From the NCBI GenBank assembly GCA_022494885.1, contig JAGVSM010001666.1, forward strand, positions 310,001-374,000: 64,000 bases of DNA. The letters run 5' to 3'. Below, in pieces: positions 11,836-23,390 of the stretch. Each line of letters opens with the position of its first letter. Within the stretch, counting starts at the first letter, position 1. The notes beneath the pieces were generated by a model. It did no database searches. It saw nothing but the letters and a program-made list of their open reading frames with translations, and was not told the origin of the DNA. This stretch comes from Micrasema longulum (taxonomy: Eukaryota; Arthropoda; Insecta; Trichoptera; Brachycentridae). Made by a program: the position numbers and the translations under genes.

Positions 11836-12454
11836 TGGGGATATCTGTAATTGGTTTTATTCTCTGTATATTTAATTTGTTATATTTTTTTTACATGTAT
11901 TACTTTTGATATCCCTAATAAATAAAATATTTTTTAAAAATACATCTAAACTAATGTTTTCTATTTTGTAATCAAAGGAGATAGGTTTTTTTAATTCTAT
12001 AAAAAGATATTACCTTACATTTTTTTTTACTGAATTCTAAATGGCTGGCTTTGCACCACATTGATTTGGTTAAAAGGTATTTGAATAAATATTTTCTGAC
12101 GCTTTCCCAATCTGAAAACTGCACGTTGGAATGGTTAAGCAAGGCTAAAATTTTTTCCGCACTCCAGTCCAAATAAATAATAATAAATGTTTTCATTATT
12201 ATTGGAGTTTTTTCAAATAAACTTCTCATATTAATCTCGTAGTTTAAATGGGTCAAATAAGGGCTTCATTAAGAAGATTACTCCTCCCAAAAAGCTCTCT
12301 ATTGTCAGAAATAAATTTTCCTGGCCAAACTTCTCGAGCGCGGATTCTTAAACTTCTGAAAATGTTGTGAATGGCCAACAATATTTCTATTTGGTAAGGC
12401 ATCCAAAATAAATTACTTTTACTGGATTTAATTCTACTTGTATTTTTTTTAAAT

Positions 12455-12514
12455 ATACAAGAGTGTATAATGTGACAAATAAGTCGAAACGCGTCACATT
12501 ATACGCTCTTGTAT
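12455..12514 (+). repeat. Inverted repeat with half a hammerhead-like core
   Basis: Arms 12455-12476 and 12493-12514 are 22 bases each with one mismatch. The loop contains GAC...GTC and then GAAACGCGTC (12486-12495), which resembles the 3' half of a hammerhead core with its cleavage triplet flush with the stem. The CUGANGA half is absent. Confidence 0.6.
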
Positions 12515-12789
12515 TTATTTGTTTTTTTTTTCACATCATAAACAATGATTATTAATAAAAAAATCATGTAACCTCACTGGGGTTACCCGTGCCGAAGACA
12601 ATTAATAATATACTATTAAATTTTTTTTTTTTACTTGTGAGAGTAAATAAAGAAGACCTAATATACAGAAATAATTAACAAAATGTTTAGACAGTTTTAA
12701 ACACTACGTATTTAAGTTTATATTTAATTTGTGTACACTTTTATTATTTAAATTATAAAACGCACAATAAAATAACAAAAACATAAACA

Positions 12790-13010
12790 CGTGGAACAGT
12801 TGATTCAATATTGGTTTAAGCGAATGAGACAATTAATTTTACTTCTACCTAGCTCCATTATCCATTTAGTTATGGCCTTTTTGAATATTTTCTTGTTACA
12901 AACTGTTTTAATGGGCAGTGGAAGTAGGTTATAGATTTTAATTGCATAATACTCAAGATCCCTTTGTACGAAAGCGGTATTAGTTTGGAATTGTTCAATT
13001 TGTCTTTGTG
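12790..13010 (-). mobile_element. LINE C-terminal relic (CR1-like)
   Basis: The reverse strand reads AIKIYNLLPLPIKTVCNKK then IFKKAITKWIMELGR, a typical A.K.YN.LP.....F.K...W ending. It abuts the next element exactly at about 13010. Confidence 0.65.
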
Positions 13011-13620
13011 TTGAAGATCTAAGGTACTTAGGCAGTATTATTACAGAAAATCTAGACCCCGACATTGAGATAAAATGCAGAATAGAAGCAGCCCGAACAG
13101 GATTGAACAAAATGAAAAATCTTCTTTGTGACGATAATATAAACCTTAAGCTGAGACAACGAATGGTCAAATGTTATATATGGTCTGTCTTACTGTACGG
13201 TGTAGAGGCGTGGACTCTAAAAGTTAATATTATAAACCGCCTTGAAGCATTTGAAATGTGGATCCACCGTAGAATGTTAAGAATATCTTGGACCGATATG
13301 ATAACCAACAAAGTATTACGTAGAGCCAATACTAATAGAGAACTATTCACCACTGTTAAGCTCCGTAAGATCTCATATTTTGGCCATGTGTTGAGAGGTG
13401 ATAAATATTCCATACTTCAGCTTGTCATGAAGGAGAAGATCAAGGAACGTAGAGGGGTTGGAAAAAAAACAGCTTTCCTGGCTTCGGAACATCCGAGCAT
13501 GGACCAGGATAAGAACTGTGGAGGAGCTGTTTCGCACTGCTCAGGATAGGGAAGTTTTCTCCCAAGTGATCGTAACGTCGGGGGGACCCGACATGACACG
13601 TGAAGAAGAAGAAGTTGAAG
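13010..13620 (+). mobile_element. RTE-like LINE 3' end, family B
   Basis: Starts at [20 protein letters not shown] (frame before 13103) and continues in an open frame to 13549: NLLCDDNINLKLRQRMVKCY, LLYGVEAWTLK, RRMLRISWTD, YFGHVLRGDKY. The end is the RTE-like 3' terminus ggacccgacatgacac followed by (GAA)n at about 13602-13617. Dead copy, 5'-truncated. Confidence 0.85.
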
Positions 13621-13984
13621 ATCTAGTGATTATATTTTTTGTATGTGTTGTTTTGTTGGGGTTATGTCATTCGTTTGAGTAAGAATAATATTTGAATCTG
13701 TAAGCGAGTTTTGTTTTATCATAGGTATAATTCGTTTGGTGTCATAAGTTGTGATTTGTGGAACATTTCTTCAGTAGATGTTTGTAACGGAACTCTTAGT
13801 ATTTTTTGTATTTTTTGTAAACATACTAATAGACCTTTGAATCTAACATGCAAGTGATCGCTTAAAAGTAAATCATCTGTAAATGTCGAATAATTTATTT
13901 ATCTCAGTTGAGGTTTCTTCTGAATGAGTTTTCTGTCAGTGGTTTTCTTTTTAATAAGCAATTTTGAGAATTTTTCATCTTACT

Positions 13985-14850
13985 ATAACAAACAAACAAA
14001 ACAAAAAAACCATCACGCCGTTTCCCTGTAGGGATAAGCAGAGAGGATAGAACGCCATAACACTATATCTTGGCATACAGACCTCGCTTCATCTACATTC
14101 ATACATCTTCTCATGCACGCACGCCGATTATTCCTACTTTTTACAAGTCCATCTTCAAGTATTTGATGGACTTGATCGTGCCATGTCTGTCTCGGTCTTC
14201 CTCGTTTTCTGCATCCATCAACATTTGCACCGTAGATCATTTTAGCCGTTCTTTCGCTGTCCATTCGCTCTACATGTCCAAACCAACGCAGCACCCCTCT
14301 CTTGATTCTGTCAATAATGCATGTCTCAGCCTTACACACTTCACGGATCTCGACATTTGTGCACCTATCATACATCGTTTTACCACACATTCGCCTGAGG
14401 GATCGCATTTCGACAACATTCAACCTACTTTCATCATCATTTTTCCAATTCCATACTTCACTCCCATACATTAGAGTTGGCACTAGAACTCCGCTGTGAA
14501 CTGCTAGTTTGGCCTCCTGCGATAAACATTTGTTTGCGAAAGTAGATTTCAGTGCACCGTTCACCCTGTTCCCGGCACTCACCCTCCTTTCAATATCTTT
14601 CTCGACCTTTCCGTCCCTGGTAAACATACTTCCAAAGAACATAAATTCTTCTACCTGATTCAGAATATCTCCGTTCACACTGATCTCACATTTAGTTATA
14701 TTTTCATCCTTTTCAAAAACCATCGTTTTCGATTTATCAACATTCATAAGCAAATCGCTTTTCTTGCATACATCGTAGACTTTTGTTACCAAGAATTGCA
14801 GGTCTTCTTTGCTGCTAGCAAGAAGCACGGCATCGTCCGCATACCTTACT
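13985..14850 (-). mobile_element. RTE-like LINE relic, family A, longest open copy
   Basis: A 271-codon - strand frame (14013-14828) covers the region after the YADD box: LLASSKEDLQFLVTKVYDV, NVDKSKTMVFEKDEN, QVEEFMFFGSMFTRDGK, YGSEVWNWKNDDESRL, RRMCGKTMYDRC, LRWFGHVERMDSERTAK and AYPYRETA. The 3' end (ggaaacggcgtgatggt) is followed by T-rich DNA. The frame is uninterrupted but the polymerase fingers/palm and endonuclease are missing, so it is not functional. Confidence 0.88.
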
Positions 14851-14854
14851 ATAA

Positions 14855-15455
14855 TATAAGTAATAATAGACTAGAAAGGGTCCAACAATTTTTTTAAGCA
14901 GGTCGACTACCGGTTAAGCATTAACTTCTCTAACTATGCCGAAATTATGCAGAATTATGGAATAAACTCTCTTAAAAATCGAAGAATAATGAGAAAATAG
15001 TTATTTTAATACAAATAAATAAATAAAAAAATGGATTATACTAAGCTTCTTGAAAGACTTCCATTCCGTGTGCCATCTAGACCGACAAGACAAAATCTTC
15101 TGTTTTACACGGGAAATACGTCAACAAACTATTTGAAACAATCTACAATACCTATAACATGCGACCAATAAAACAATAAATTTTAGGCTGATATTTTTTG
15201 TGACAATGTATGTAAATTTAGGTCAAAAATCATAGAAGTTTTGAGGAAAGCAGATATTTAACTAATTTTACCATTATACACCATAAACTTATATTTTTTC
15301 ATTTCTTTTCTTTAACATTTAACATAATTTAAATAATTGTCATAAGTGTCACCCATTTTTTTTGTGTGTGGATGAGTGTCCTATACTAATTTGGAAAAAA
15401 ATTGTCAATATTTCTGTACATACTGTTTGTTTTCCCAATAAAATAAATAAATATG
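14855..15455 (+). mobile_element. LINE 3' end (CR1/R1-like), degraded
   Basis: Broken frames read RLERVQQFF near 14874, then LERLPFRVPSRPTRQNLLFY near 15045-15110, matching the segment after the thumb in this LINE group. It ends with cccaataaaataaataaat at about 15435-15453. Confidence 0.65.
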
Positions 15456-15924
15456 ACGCCACAGCCGATTATCTCACCAGATTCTTACACAACAGTTGGA
15501 GCATACAGAAAGAACATATCTATTGCAGTAAATATAAGCCATATGCAAGGAAAAAAATAAGCAACTCCCACATACAAAAATATATTTTTTTTTTCATATT
15601 TTATCCCATCATAAACAATGATTACGTCTATTAAAGATGTTTTCATTGTCTCAGTCTCGGTATTCCTAAAATTCTTATCTGCGGCGTATCTTGATTGTTT
15701 GATGAATAAAAATAAAATATTATATGTGCCTCTTCAAATCCAGTCAAGGGACTTCAATGAAAACTACACATGAACGAAATGGTCTATTTCTCGTTAATTA
15801 AAACTAAAAAGTTAAAATATATTATACTAAAGATTTTAAGCGTTTCACTATCGTAAAAAGCTAACGAGCTTAATTTGTGGTCACTTAAGGGCTAAAAAAG
15901 AGCCCAGGGCTTCACATAAACATA

Positions 15925-16400
15925 AACGCTCCTAAATACCTGCGTAAAAAAATTCAACGCTCATCACTTCATAGTTTAACTTCTTCGTTCTAATTCTCAA
16001 GGCCCTCTCTAAGTACCCATCCACAATTTCTCTTTCTTCTCTAACTCATATTGTGTGCCGCTGCCGTCCACGCCGCTCGACTGTAGAATCATCTCCCATC
16101 CACCATCAAAGATGTTACTACAGCATCTCTGTTTAAATCACGTCAGAAGAAACATCTCCTTTCTCTTTCTTAATTTCTCCTCCTTTCCTCTTTCTTTTTT
16201 CCTCTTTTTTCCCTTTTCCAACTGAGTGAGTGTTGATTTAATGTAATTTTCATACAAATACATAATCATTTATTTCCATTTTTATATATCATTTTTATCT
16301 TTATTTTCAATTGAATATGTTTAAACTCGAATTACAAAAGTTAAACTTTTATTTTATTGGTAGGTTAGAAGAAATTGCCAATGTACAAATAACATTTTGT
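15925..16400 (+). mobile_element. CR1/Jockey-like LINE 3' end
   Basis: Close relative of 10140-10620 (cctgcgtaaaaaaattcaac, gactgtagaatcatctccca, atcaaagatgttactacag). A few-base insertion and stops break the frame, and the hairpin tail has lost one arm. Confidence 0.75.
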
Positions 16401-16709
16401 CCAAAAAGTTAAATTAATGTAATAAAATACTTATATTATTTCACAGAAAAAAAGTACATGTTGGGAATGTGTGTCTAATTAATAAGTTAAAAGTTTTAGC
16501 CTGATTCTCGGCAGTGTATAACATCGCGACAAACTTTTTTGTTTCTCTTGATAACAATAAATTCAAATCCTTTATTATTATGTCCCAACAAGTTTAATCA
16601 ATCAAACACAAAGTTTACTTCAACAAACACCCCACAAAGTGTTGTGACGGACAAAGGTACGAATGTTGTGACGGGTTTTCGGTAGTTGGAAAATGACTTT
16701 TTTGTTAGA

Positions 16710-16830
16710 TATTTATTTATTTGATATATTTGACACTTTATATACATACACAATTTAACATATAAGGGCGGGCATATTGCCTTAATGCAATTTCTTCCTA
16801 CCTACCCAAACCGCTCAGCTTGAGAAAATT
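16710..16830 (-). repeat. LINE-type 3' hairpin tail
   Basis: The reverse strand reads ggtaggtaggaagaaattgc, then attaaggcaatatgcccgcc, the same tail as at 10586 with the hairpin attgc/gcaat, followed by an (AAAT)n run. Confidence 0.6.
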
Positions 16831-16899
16831 ATAAATACATGTGCATATTGAATCTTAAAATTTTATACAAAAATTAAAAACAAAGATTAACAAAATAAA

Positions 16900-17820
16900 A
16901 ATTGACACTTTACTATGAAAAGAGGAGAGGGGATGGAGAAGAAAGCAGAAGGATAAAAAAACAATTTAAATATTTAGTTAGGCCTAGTAAAAGTCAGTAT
17001 TTTTATTGTGAACAATTCAAAAGAAAACATAACATTTATATTTGAAGCACTAACTTTGTTTAGTTTAGTTAAGTTTAGTATATTCCAGTGGCGAATGGTG
17101 ATTTTGTTTACAGGTAAGCTATACAAAAAAAACATATATTTGTATCTACATAGGAGGTACAATATAATGGAAGTAATATATACTATACATTGATATTTAT
17201 CTGTAGTTCTGTGTGATACAACAACTATCATCCATGGAATCAACTCAAACGATGTAACTTCGTGATATATTATATTATATAGATATATTATCCAATACTT
17301 TAATACGTAATTCATTAAAAAATACCACAATGAATTCAGTCGATATTAGGTATTCAATTAAAATGTCAACTGGCCGAACTGTTTTAGTAATTAATAGTGC
17401 TAAAAACGGCTGCGTGGAGCGCGATATGCCCTGCAATATGACGAATGAAAGTAATTATGGTCTTTGTCAAAAGTACCAACTCAAAGGATAATAGTCCTCA
17501 AGAAACAATGTTTGAAATACTGTTTTCCAAATCAAGAATCTTCAATAGAATTGTGTAATCTGCAAGTTTAATTTAGGAGAAAAAACCCGCACTGGGGTTA
17601 ATACATTCAAAATATAGTATACTTATTTGTATGAAAAAATAAGCTGGAACAATCGGCTAGTTTCTTGGCTCACAGCAGGAACTTGGCGCGCTTTATTAAA
17701 ATTTATATTTATATCAGGATAAAAATACAAACGGTGGAAATGATTTTAAATATATGACAATTATTTATTTGTTTTTCTGTCAATAAAGTTACGATAAAAC
17801 ATTATTATGGTTAGTCAAAT
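16900..17820. other. Non-genic AT-rich stretch
   Basis: No supported gene. Frames of 60-118 codons here are low-complexity AT sequence. Confidence 0.45.
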
Positions 17821-17827
17821 ATAATGG

Positions 17828-17891
17828 TAAGCTGTGCATTATGCACAGCTTAGAGAGAACATACCAGAGGCAAACCTCTGGTATGTTCTCT
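17828..17891 (+). repeat. Two adjacent perfect hairpins
   Basis: 17828-17852 is a 12-base perfect stem (taagctgtgcat / atgcacagctta) around one base. 17854-17891 is a 17-base perfect stem (agagaacataccagagg / cctctggtatgttctct) with a caaa loop. The left flank (atggttagtcaaatataa) is paralogous to 36160-36180, where a gcgc...gcgc hairpin follows. Confidence 0.85.
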
Positions 17892-17961
17892 ACATAGGAT
17901 TCATGGAATCACTTCTAAAGGTCAATAAATTATAACTATATTATCATCGTTGCCTTTCCGC

Positions 17962-18185
17962 ACTTGATGGTGCATAGGGAACTGTATTGGTACGCCAATC
18001 GCAGCGAATCTTGATCATTTTTTGTTACATTAAGGTAAGATGATAAACCTTACGCTTCAGGTGCCATTTCAGGAACTATGAAATAGTCGAAACACCTTTT
18101 GAAATAAATATTTTCATGTAAGGAATCAAACCCAAAATCTCTTGCATGGTAGGCAAATGCACTGACCACTACTCCACGAGGCTGA
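17962..18185 (-). repeat. tRNA-derived SINE, family SINE2
   Basis: The reverse strand head is cctcgtggagtagtggtcag, then tgcatttgcctaccatgcaa and a B-box-like gggtttgattcc; the 3' end contains cgattggcgtaccaatac. Confidence 0.8.
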
Positions 18186-18189
18186 CACA

Positions 18190-19500
18190 ACTGTATAATA
18201 AGATTAAAAAATAAGTAAATTGAACTAAACAAACGAATAAATTCAAATCAAAAACACAATTTGAATCAACAAACTAAAATCAATAAACACTAATCTAATG
18301 CTAAGCTGTCTTGTCCTGCTAAAAAAATTCGGCTCTATAGTACGAGTTCTAGCTCGTAACTCTTTACAAACAGCCTATGCTTGACAAAATCTTTAAAAAA
18401 AATTGCATACTTAGTCTAAATTTCATGGGGTACTATGTTGTAGAATTGTATGCAGTTTTAGGCAAAAGAATTATTAATTTTTTGCAGTTTAGTAGTGGGC
18501 ACAATTAGCATATCTTTGATTCTTGAGTTGGACCTAGAGAAATCTGTATTCTTCTTAAAAGCATCAATGTTTTTATGTACATTGATCAAGTTTTCAGAAA
18601 TATATTGACATGTGACTGTCAATATATTGATTTTTTTAAACTTATCTCTAGGTGATTCTCTGGGATTTATACTGTAAATTGCTCAAACAGCTCTCTTATG
18701 AAGCACAGAAATAGAAATAATATCTGCAGAAATTCCCCACAGCAGTATACAGCAAGACATAACGCTGATAAGTAACAGAAATAGACCAACCTAGCTTTTT
18801 CAGTAAGACGTTGAATCTGTTTAACAGCTTTAGCAGCAGAAATAGGTCTGTTCAATAAACCAGCTGTATGTGAACCCTCCTGAAACTTAGAATATAATGT
18901 TATGCCCAAGAACACAGAAGAGTTCACAAGATACAGTTCTTTGTCTTTAAGTTTTACATTAAAGATAGTTTGTTTGACAGTACGATTAACAAATCTTAAA
19001 AATTTACTCTCTTTTTCTTTTGATGATAAATTGAAGAATTAAACCAATTTATCACCATGGAGAGAAGAGAGCATTATTTATGTCGTCAGTGCCAATTTGC
19101 GTCATTTTACTTTGAATAAAATTGACGTGTCTTTTGCAAATAATACCATATTCTAATTTTTATTTACACGATAAAGTAAGTAATTAATAAAGACGAGGAA
19201 TAGGAAGGGTTCTAATCTGAAACCTTGTGGTACATCAATTGTTAACAACAATTGATTTTTGAGATCGTGTACCAGGCATATCCATCTTCTGGATTCTATC
19301 ACTTAGGTAGAAGAAATAACATTTGATGCAAAACCTATAATTTTAAAGTAGTAAACTTTCCTGACTAATGTATCATGCCAAACACAGTCAAATGACTTGG
19401 ACAGATCACAAATTATGCCAATGGCATCATGGCATCAAAGATGTTTAATTGGCGCAGCATCATCATCGGTTGATCAACCCTGTGTAAAGCCGAATTGTTT
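18190..19500 (-). mobile_element. Jockey-like LINE reverse transcriptase relic
   Basis: The reverse strand from about 19450 reads GIICDLSKSFDCVWHDTLVR and later TIDVPQGFRLEPFLFLVFIN, the classical palm motifs (A-F-D and PQG...L.F...IN). Further down come FLGITLYSKF and an open 86-codon frame (18667-18927). Multiple stops and the lost YADD box show a dead element. Confidence 0.8.
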
Positions 19501-20091
19501 GTAAATATATTAAATAAATCATCAACCAAAAAGTGTTTTTGAGGTTGATTTTAATTTTTTTTCCCTTGATTTTACAAAATGTGAGTAAAACCATAGAGGT
19601 AATATATAAATATATCATTGGGTAAAAAAGAGATTAGTCTAAAATTAGAAGGGTCAAAGGTTGACGATTATTTATTATAATTAAATTAATATAAAAGAAC
19701 TCTGTTTTTTCCGACATATTTTTAATTTTTCCAACGGACCGGTTTCAAAGCTGCACAAGCATCTTTATAAAGATATAATTAACTAATGAATTTTCTCATA
19801 TTTTATTTTATCAGTGATTACTAAAAAATATCGAATGTAGATCAAACATGTGGAGCTAATAAGTCAGGTCTTTTTATAGCGTTGCTCTTGTAAAGATGGG
19901 AATTGTAAAGTGAGATGGATACGATTGTTAAACTAGACAAGAGTGGACTTATTTTTAAAATGGAATAACTCGCTAAGCCTCTATTTAGAGGTTTGTCGTC
20001 AGGTGGGATAGAGGGGATATGAAAAGAGATAACGAAAAATTCACCACAACATCTAGACCGATTGAGAAAAAAATATATAGATTTTTTTCTT

Positions 20092-20178
20092 GCGACGGAC
20101 GGGAATCGAACCCGTGACGCTAGTTTCACAGTTTCACAGTTGGCCGTCTAATCAACTGCACCACGGCGCCTGTCTGTC
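20092..20178 (-). repeat. tRNA-like sequence, probable SINE head (SINE4)
   Basis: The reverse strand has an A-box-like gtggtgcagttgattagacg and a perfect B box ggttcgattcc within a 5-base T stem (acggg/cccgt). The acceptor arms do not pair (ggcgccg against cgtcgc) and the variable part is long with a duplicated agtttcaca, so this is a tRNA-derived repeat rather than a tRNA gene. Confidence 0.6.
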
Positions 20179-20274
20179 TCTAACCAACTGCAACTAAACG
20201 AAATATTGTTCATTTGGTTATTTTTTTCGTATAATGAATCGCTTTTTTTTTTTAAGATTGTCTAATAGAATATT

Positions 20275-20530
20275 TTATTTACAACATTAAAAATTTTCAA
20301 CCCTGTATTTTTTGAAATTACGAATTGCAAATTTAGGAAAAATATTATTATTTGGGCATCGTAAGTGTTCTTTTACTTTAATATTAAAGATTCTATTAGT
20401 TTTTCCAATGTGGATTGAATCACACCATTGATAATAACAGCTTTGTCTGTACACGTTACAAGACAGTTAAAACAAGGTTTAGATCCGTCAAGTGGTTGCC
20501 GAGATTTATTTTATATATATGCAAGGCTTA
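20275..20530 (-). mobile_element. Penelope-like element relic (GIY-YIG part)
   Basis: The reverse strand reads CDSIHIGKTNRIFNIKVKEH followed by LRCPNNNIFPKFAIRNFKK, the Y-I-G-K-T-R...K.H segment of the endonuclease domain of Penelope-like retroelements. Upstream polymerase sequence is not visible. Confidence 0.65.
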
Positions 20531-20739
20531 AGGATACTAATTACATATATTTTGGAAAAGGTTAATGTGCTGAAACTTAACAGGATCGGTGGACGAAGGG
20601 TTCTTAAGATCGCGACCATACAATATTGTACATGTTGGTTTTATAATAATGTCTAAAAAAAACAAGTTTCTTATAAAATTCAGACCAACACTTTACAATA
20701 TACTAACTGAATATGAAATACTGTATTAGAAAAGCAGAA

Positions 20740-21165
20740 TAGCGGTATTTGGATAAACTTTTTACTAGTTATTTAAAATGAAACACAATATCAAGTCAAA
20801 ATCTGCTATTTATAAAATCTTCTAAGAGCAACTTTGGTTTTTATGCCCCAATGTCCAGAATGTGTAGATTAGTCAATTCATCACACGACTTGGAATTTTT
20901 TGGATAGATCTTCCGGCTTTTCGTAGATCTTTTCGCGACTAAACAGTGTGGGATGAAGTTGGATTGGCATGGTTTAGCTCAAAGTTTTAGGTCTTTCGTT
21001 TTTTTGAATATACTGTATACAATTATTGTTTTGCCCTTGTTTGTCTTTCCTAAATAGTTTTATGTTCTTTTGGTTCAGTTTCTTGCATTTATGTTTCTTC
21101 ATGTAACTGTTGTTATTGGCTTAGGCCGTATAAATGTATAATAAATAAATAAATACATATCAGTT
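20740..21165 (+). mobile_element. LINE 3' end (R1/CR1-like), degraded
   Basis: A broken frame reads NFGFYAPMSRMCRLVNSSHD, matching [20 protein letters not shown] of the copy at 62045. It ends with ataataaataaataaatac at about 21140-21162. Confidence 0.65.
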
Positions 21166-21926
21166 TATATCAGTTTACTCCTGATGATAGTAAATCTATA
21201 CTAAACTAAACTAGTTCGTGTTCATAATATATTAAACTCTGATGTAGTAAAAGTTACGAAGTGTTTTATTTTAAATAAATTCAAAGTGTTTTTCCCCAAA
21301 GTAAATGCTGAAACCATAAATAATATAAATTTTACTAATTATTATCTCATAATAAATCTGAAACTTTATTATAAATTATAATAGACTTTATAATAAATCA
21401 ACTTCAAAACTGCCAAAAGTGGATTCAAATGTTTTATCCTAAGTGGGTCTAAGGAATAGATGTATTTAAATTTACGAATTTCGACCAGTCTGTTTTTAGG
21501 CAGAAAGACATAACTTTGCATATAAAAGTTATTCAAAAAAACCGTAAACTTTTTCCACTGTTCAATCACTTAAAAAAATTAAGGTTTACGGTATAAAATT
21601 GTTTAATAAAATGAATAGTTTGCTTTAAATACATAAAGACAAAATAAATGGAATTGTTTCTACGTCACAAAACGTAAGTACGCGACCTAGAACAGGTGGT
21701 AATATCTTAATTCCCAAATTAAAAACAACTAAAGCACAACATCATTATGCTAACAGAGGAATATTTTTTTTAATGAAATTAACAAAGAAAATAAAAAGTG
21801 CAGTCAGGCATAAAACAAAAAAGAAGTGAAAAGTTACATTTATAATTATTTTTTGTGTAGCACGGATTAAAAATTTAGTTTTTAATTTAGTTTGATTTAG
21901 TTTATGATTTTTAAAAATTTGCATAT

Positions 21927-22682
21927 TGTTACGGACGTCAAACGGAAAGCGGCCCTTGTAGGGACCGCCCCTGCGCTATATTAAAATGTTTAGACTTAGG
22001 GATCTCGGTATGTGTTAGAAATGAGCTGCCCCTCCAATAAAGACTAGTATTTGTCACTTTCGGGGGTGGCCTTTTCCATACCGAGACATTTAGAATAGGC
22101 ATTTAGTTACAAATTAGTTTTAAGTATATTTTTGAATGTGCATCGTTTCGCGCTGCGTTGCCGCCGCAAGAATGCCGTGAGAACTGGAGGGGGTAGTGCC
22201 TATATACGTGGAGGGAGGGAGACGGATGGAGCGGGCGTGCGGCCTTCTCTATCGCTCTCTCTCTCTCCGCGCGGCATACGACGGCTAGACCCGCTCGGCG
22301 GGGTGAATGGTGGGGCACGTAGCGCGAACGGTATATAACGTGTACAAATGAAAATAAATGACACTTCTTCTCTGACGTTTGGCTTTTACTCATCTCTACT
22401 CGCTTCTCCCCGACCCGGCTTTCTACTCGATTCTTCTTCACTTCGCTTGACACCTTCGCTTCACCCTGGACTTGGATTTTGGACTTCTCTCCCTACGGAT
22501 TCCTGACCACGGCGAACCGGCAACTTCAACCTGAAATAAGAGGCCCTTCTGAGGACATCTCCGGCCCTGACGAGTTAGACAAGATCGCCTAGCCTCCGCT
22601 GCCTTACAACCAGTGGATCGGGACGTGTGCGTTAGTGACTGCAGCGGAACCACAACACGACGCCGGTAGCGCGTTAGCTACA
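21927..22682 (+). mobile_element. Solo LTR of an LTR retrotransposon (756 bp)
   Basis: Begins TGTTACGGACG and ends TTAGCTACA, flanked by an identical 5-base duplication CATAT (21922-21926 and 22683-22687). Inside, a TATATAA box (22332-22338) and an AATAAA (22353-22358) mark a polymerase II promoter and poly(A) signal. It is GC-rich and has no coding capacity; the frames of 68-116 codons in it are incidental. The 5-base duplication and TG..CA ends fit many Ty3 and BEL families. No internal region remains, so it arose by LTR-LTR recombination. Confidence 0.9.
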
Positions 22683-22689
22683 CATATGT

Positions 22690-23120
22690 TATCTTAAAAA
22701 TATTAATAATTTAAAATAAAAGGAATAAACTATTGTAAGACGTCACTCCCCATTATGTAAGCAAAAATTGTTTTTTCTTTTACGTAATGGGAAATGTTAA
22801 TGTAAATATACGTTTTTAGTTAATATAAAATTGTATTTAGTAGTAATATGGTAAACGTTTATTAGTTATCTGAATAAAAACAAAACAAAAATACAATGTT
22901 TATGAATGCATTGCAAGTGCCCCGACTTGAAAACGGGTTTTCTAGCGAGTCGGGTCAAGTTCACAGGCATGTGTCGTTTCTGGTTCTGCCAATATAGGCA
23001 GTGTCTATGTACTCAATTGTAATGTTATTAACAAATAATACACAATAAAATATAAGCCAAAATGCGCTTATTCTTATTTTACTATATACACTTTAAATTT
23101 TAGATAAATATAATGTAAAA
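22690..23120. other. Non-genic stretch
   Basis: Contains an imperfect hairpin near 22920-22965 (cccgacttg ... gagtcggg). No gene seen; this is the intron side of the - strand exon at 23130. Confidence 0.4.
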
Positions 23121-23129
23121 ACATCTTAC

Positions 23130-23390
23130 CAGATTGATGGTGACAATAAGCTCGTACTGCTGATGCTTGTGGCCTTTCTTCTTCTTTCCCGGCTGCGCCT
23201 TGGCGGTGGCCGCCGCGGCTGCGGCCTTGGGGGGCGCGGTCTTGACCTGCCCCTTCTGCGCCGAGGGCTTGGAGGGAGTGCGCGGGGGCCCCTTGCCCGG
23301 CTGCCCCTTCTGCGCCCCCGTAGCCGCTTTGGTGGCTCCCGTAGCCTTCTGGGTGACGTGGCCGCTCCCATCCGCCGGCTTGTTGCGCGC
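23130..23390 (-). CDS. GC-rich internal exon, Lys/Ala/Pro/Gly-rich protein, gene unrecognised
   Basis: On the - strand a 261-base frame (87 codons, phase 0 at both ends) lies between a clean acceptor (tgtatttcag, reverse of 23391-23400) and a clean donor (gtaag, reverse of 23125-23129). It begins ARNKPADGSGHVTQK and ends GHKHQQYELIVTINL. The middle is low-complexity and basic, with repeated KGQ/AQKGQ and KAAAAAATAKAQPGKKKK. Base composition is strikingly GC-rich against the AT-rich surroundings, as expected of a conserved coding exon rather than a relic. No signal peptide or membrane segment is visible. The last 12 or so residues look like the beginning of a folded beta-strand domain, but I cannot name the family. 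No partner exons were identified on either side. Confidence is high for an exon, nil for function. Confidence 0.72.

Noticed and set aside
17825..17832. ATG followed by gtaagc as the troponin C start exon
   Set aside because: It overlaps a perfect hairpin in a dispersed repeat, with no promoter or untranslated exon evidence.
20092..20178. A tRNA gene on the - strand
   Set aside because: Good A and B boxes and T stem, but acceptor arms do not pair and the anticodon region is expanded by a duplication; a SINE head fits better. tRNAscan-SE would decide.
22103..22453. A 116-codon - strand frame in GC-rich DNA
   Set aside because: It lies entirely inside the solo LTR and has no domain or splice signals.
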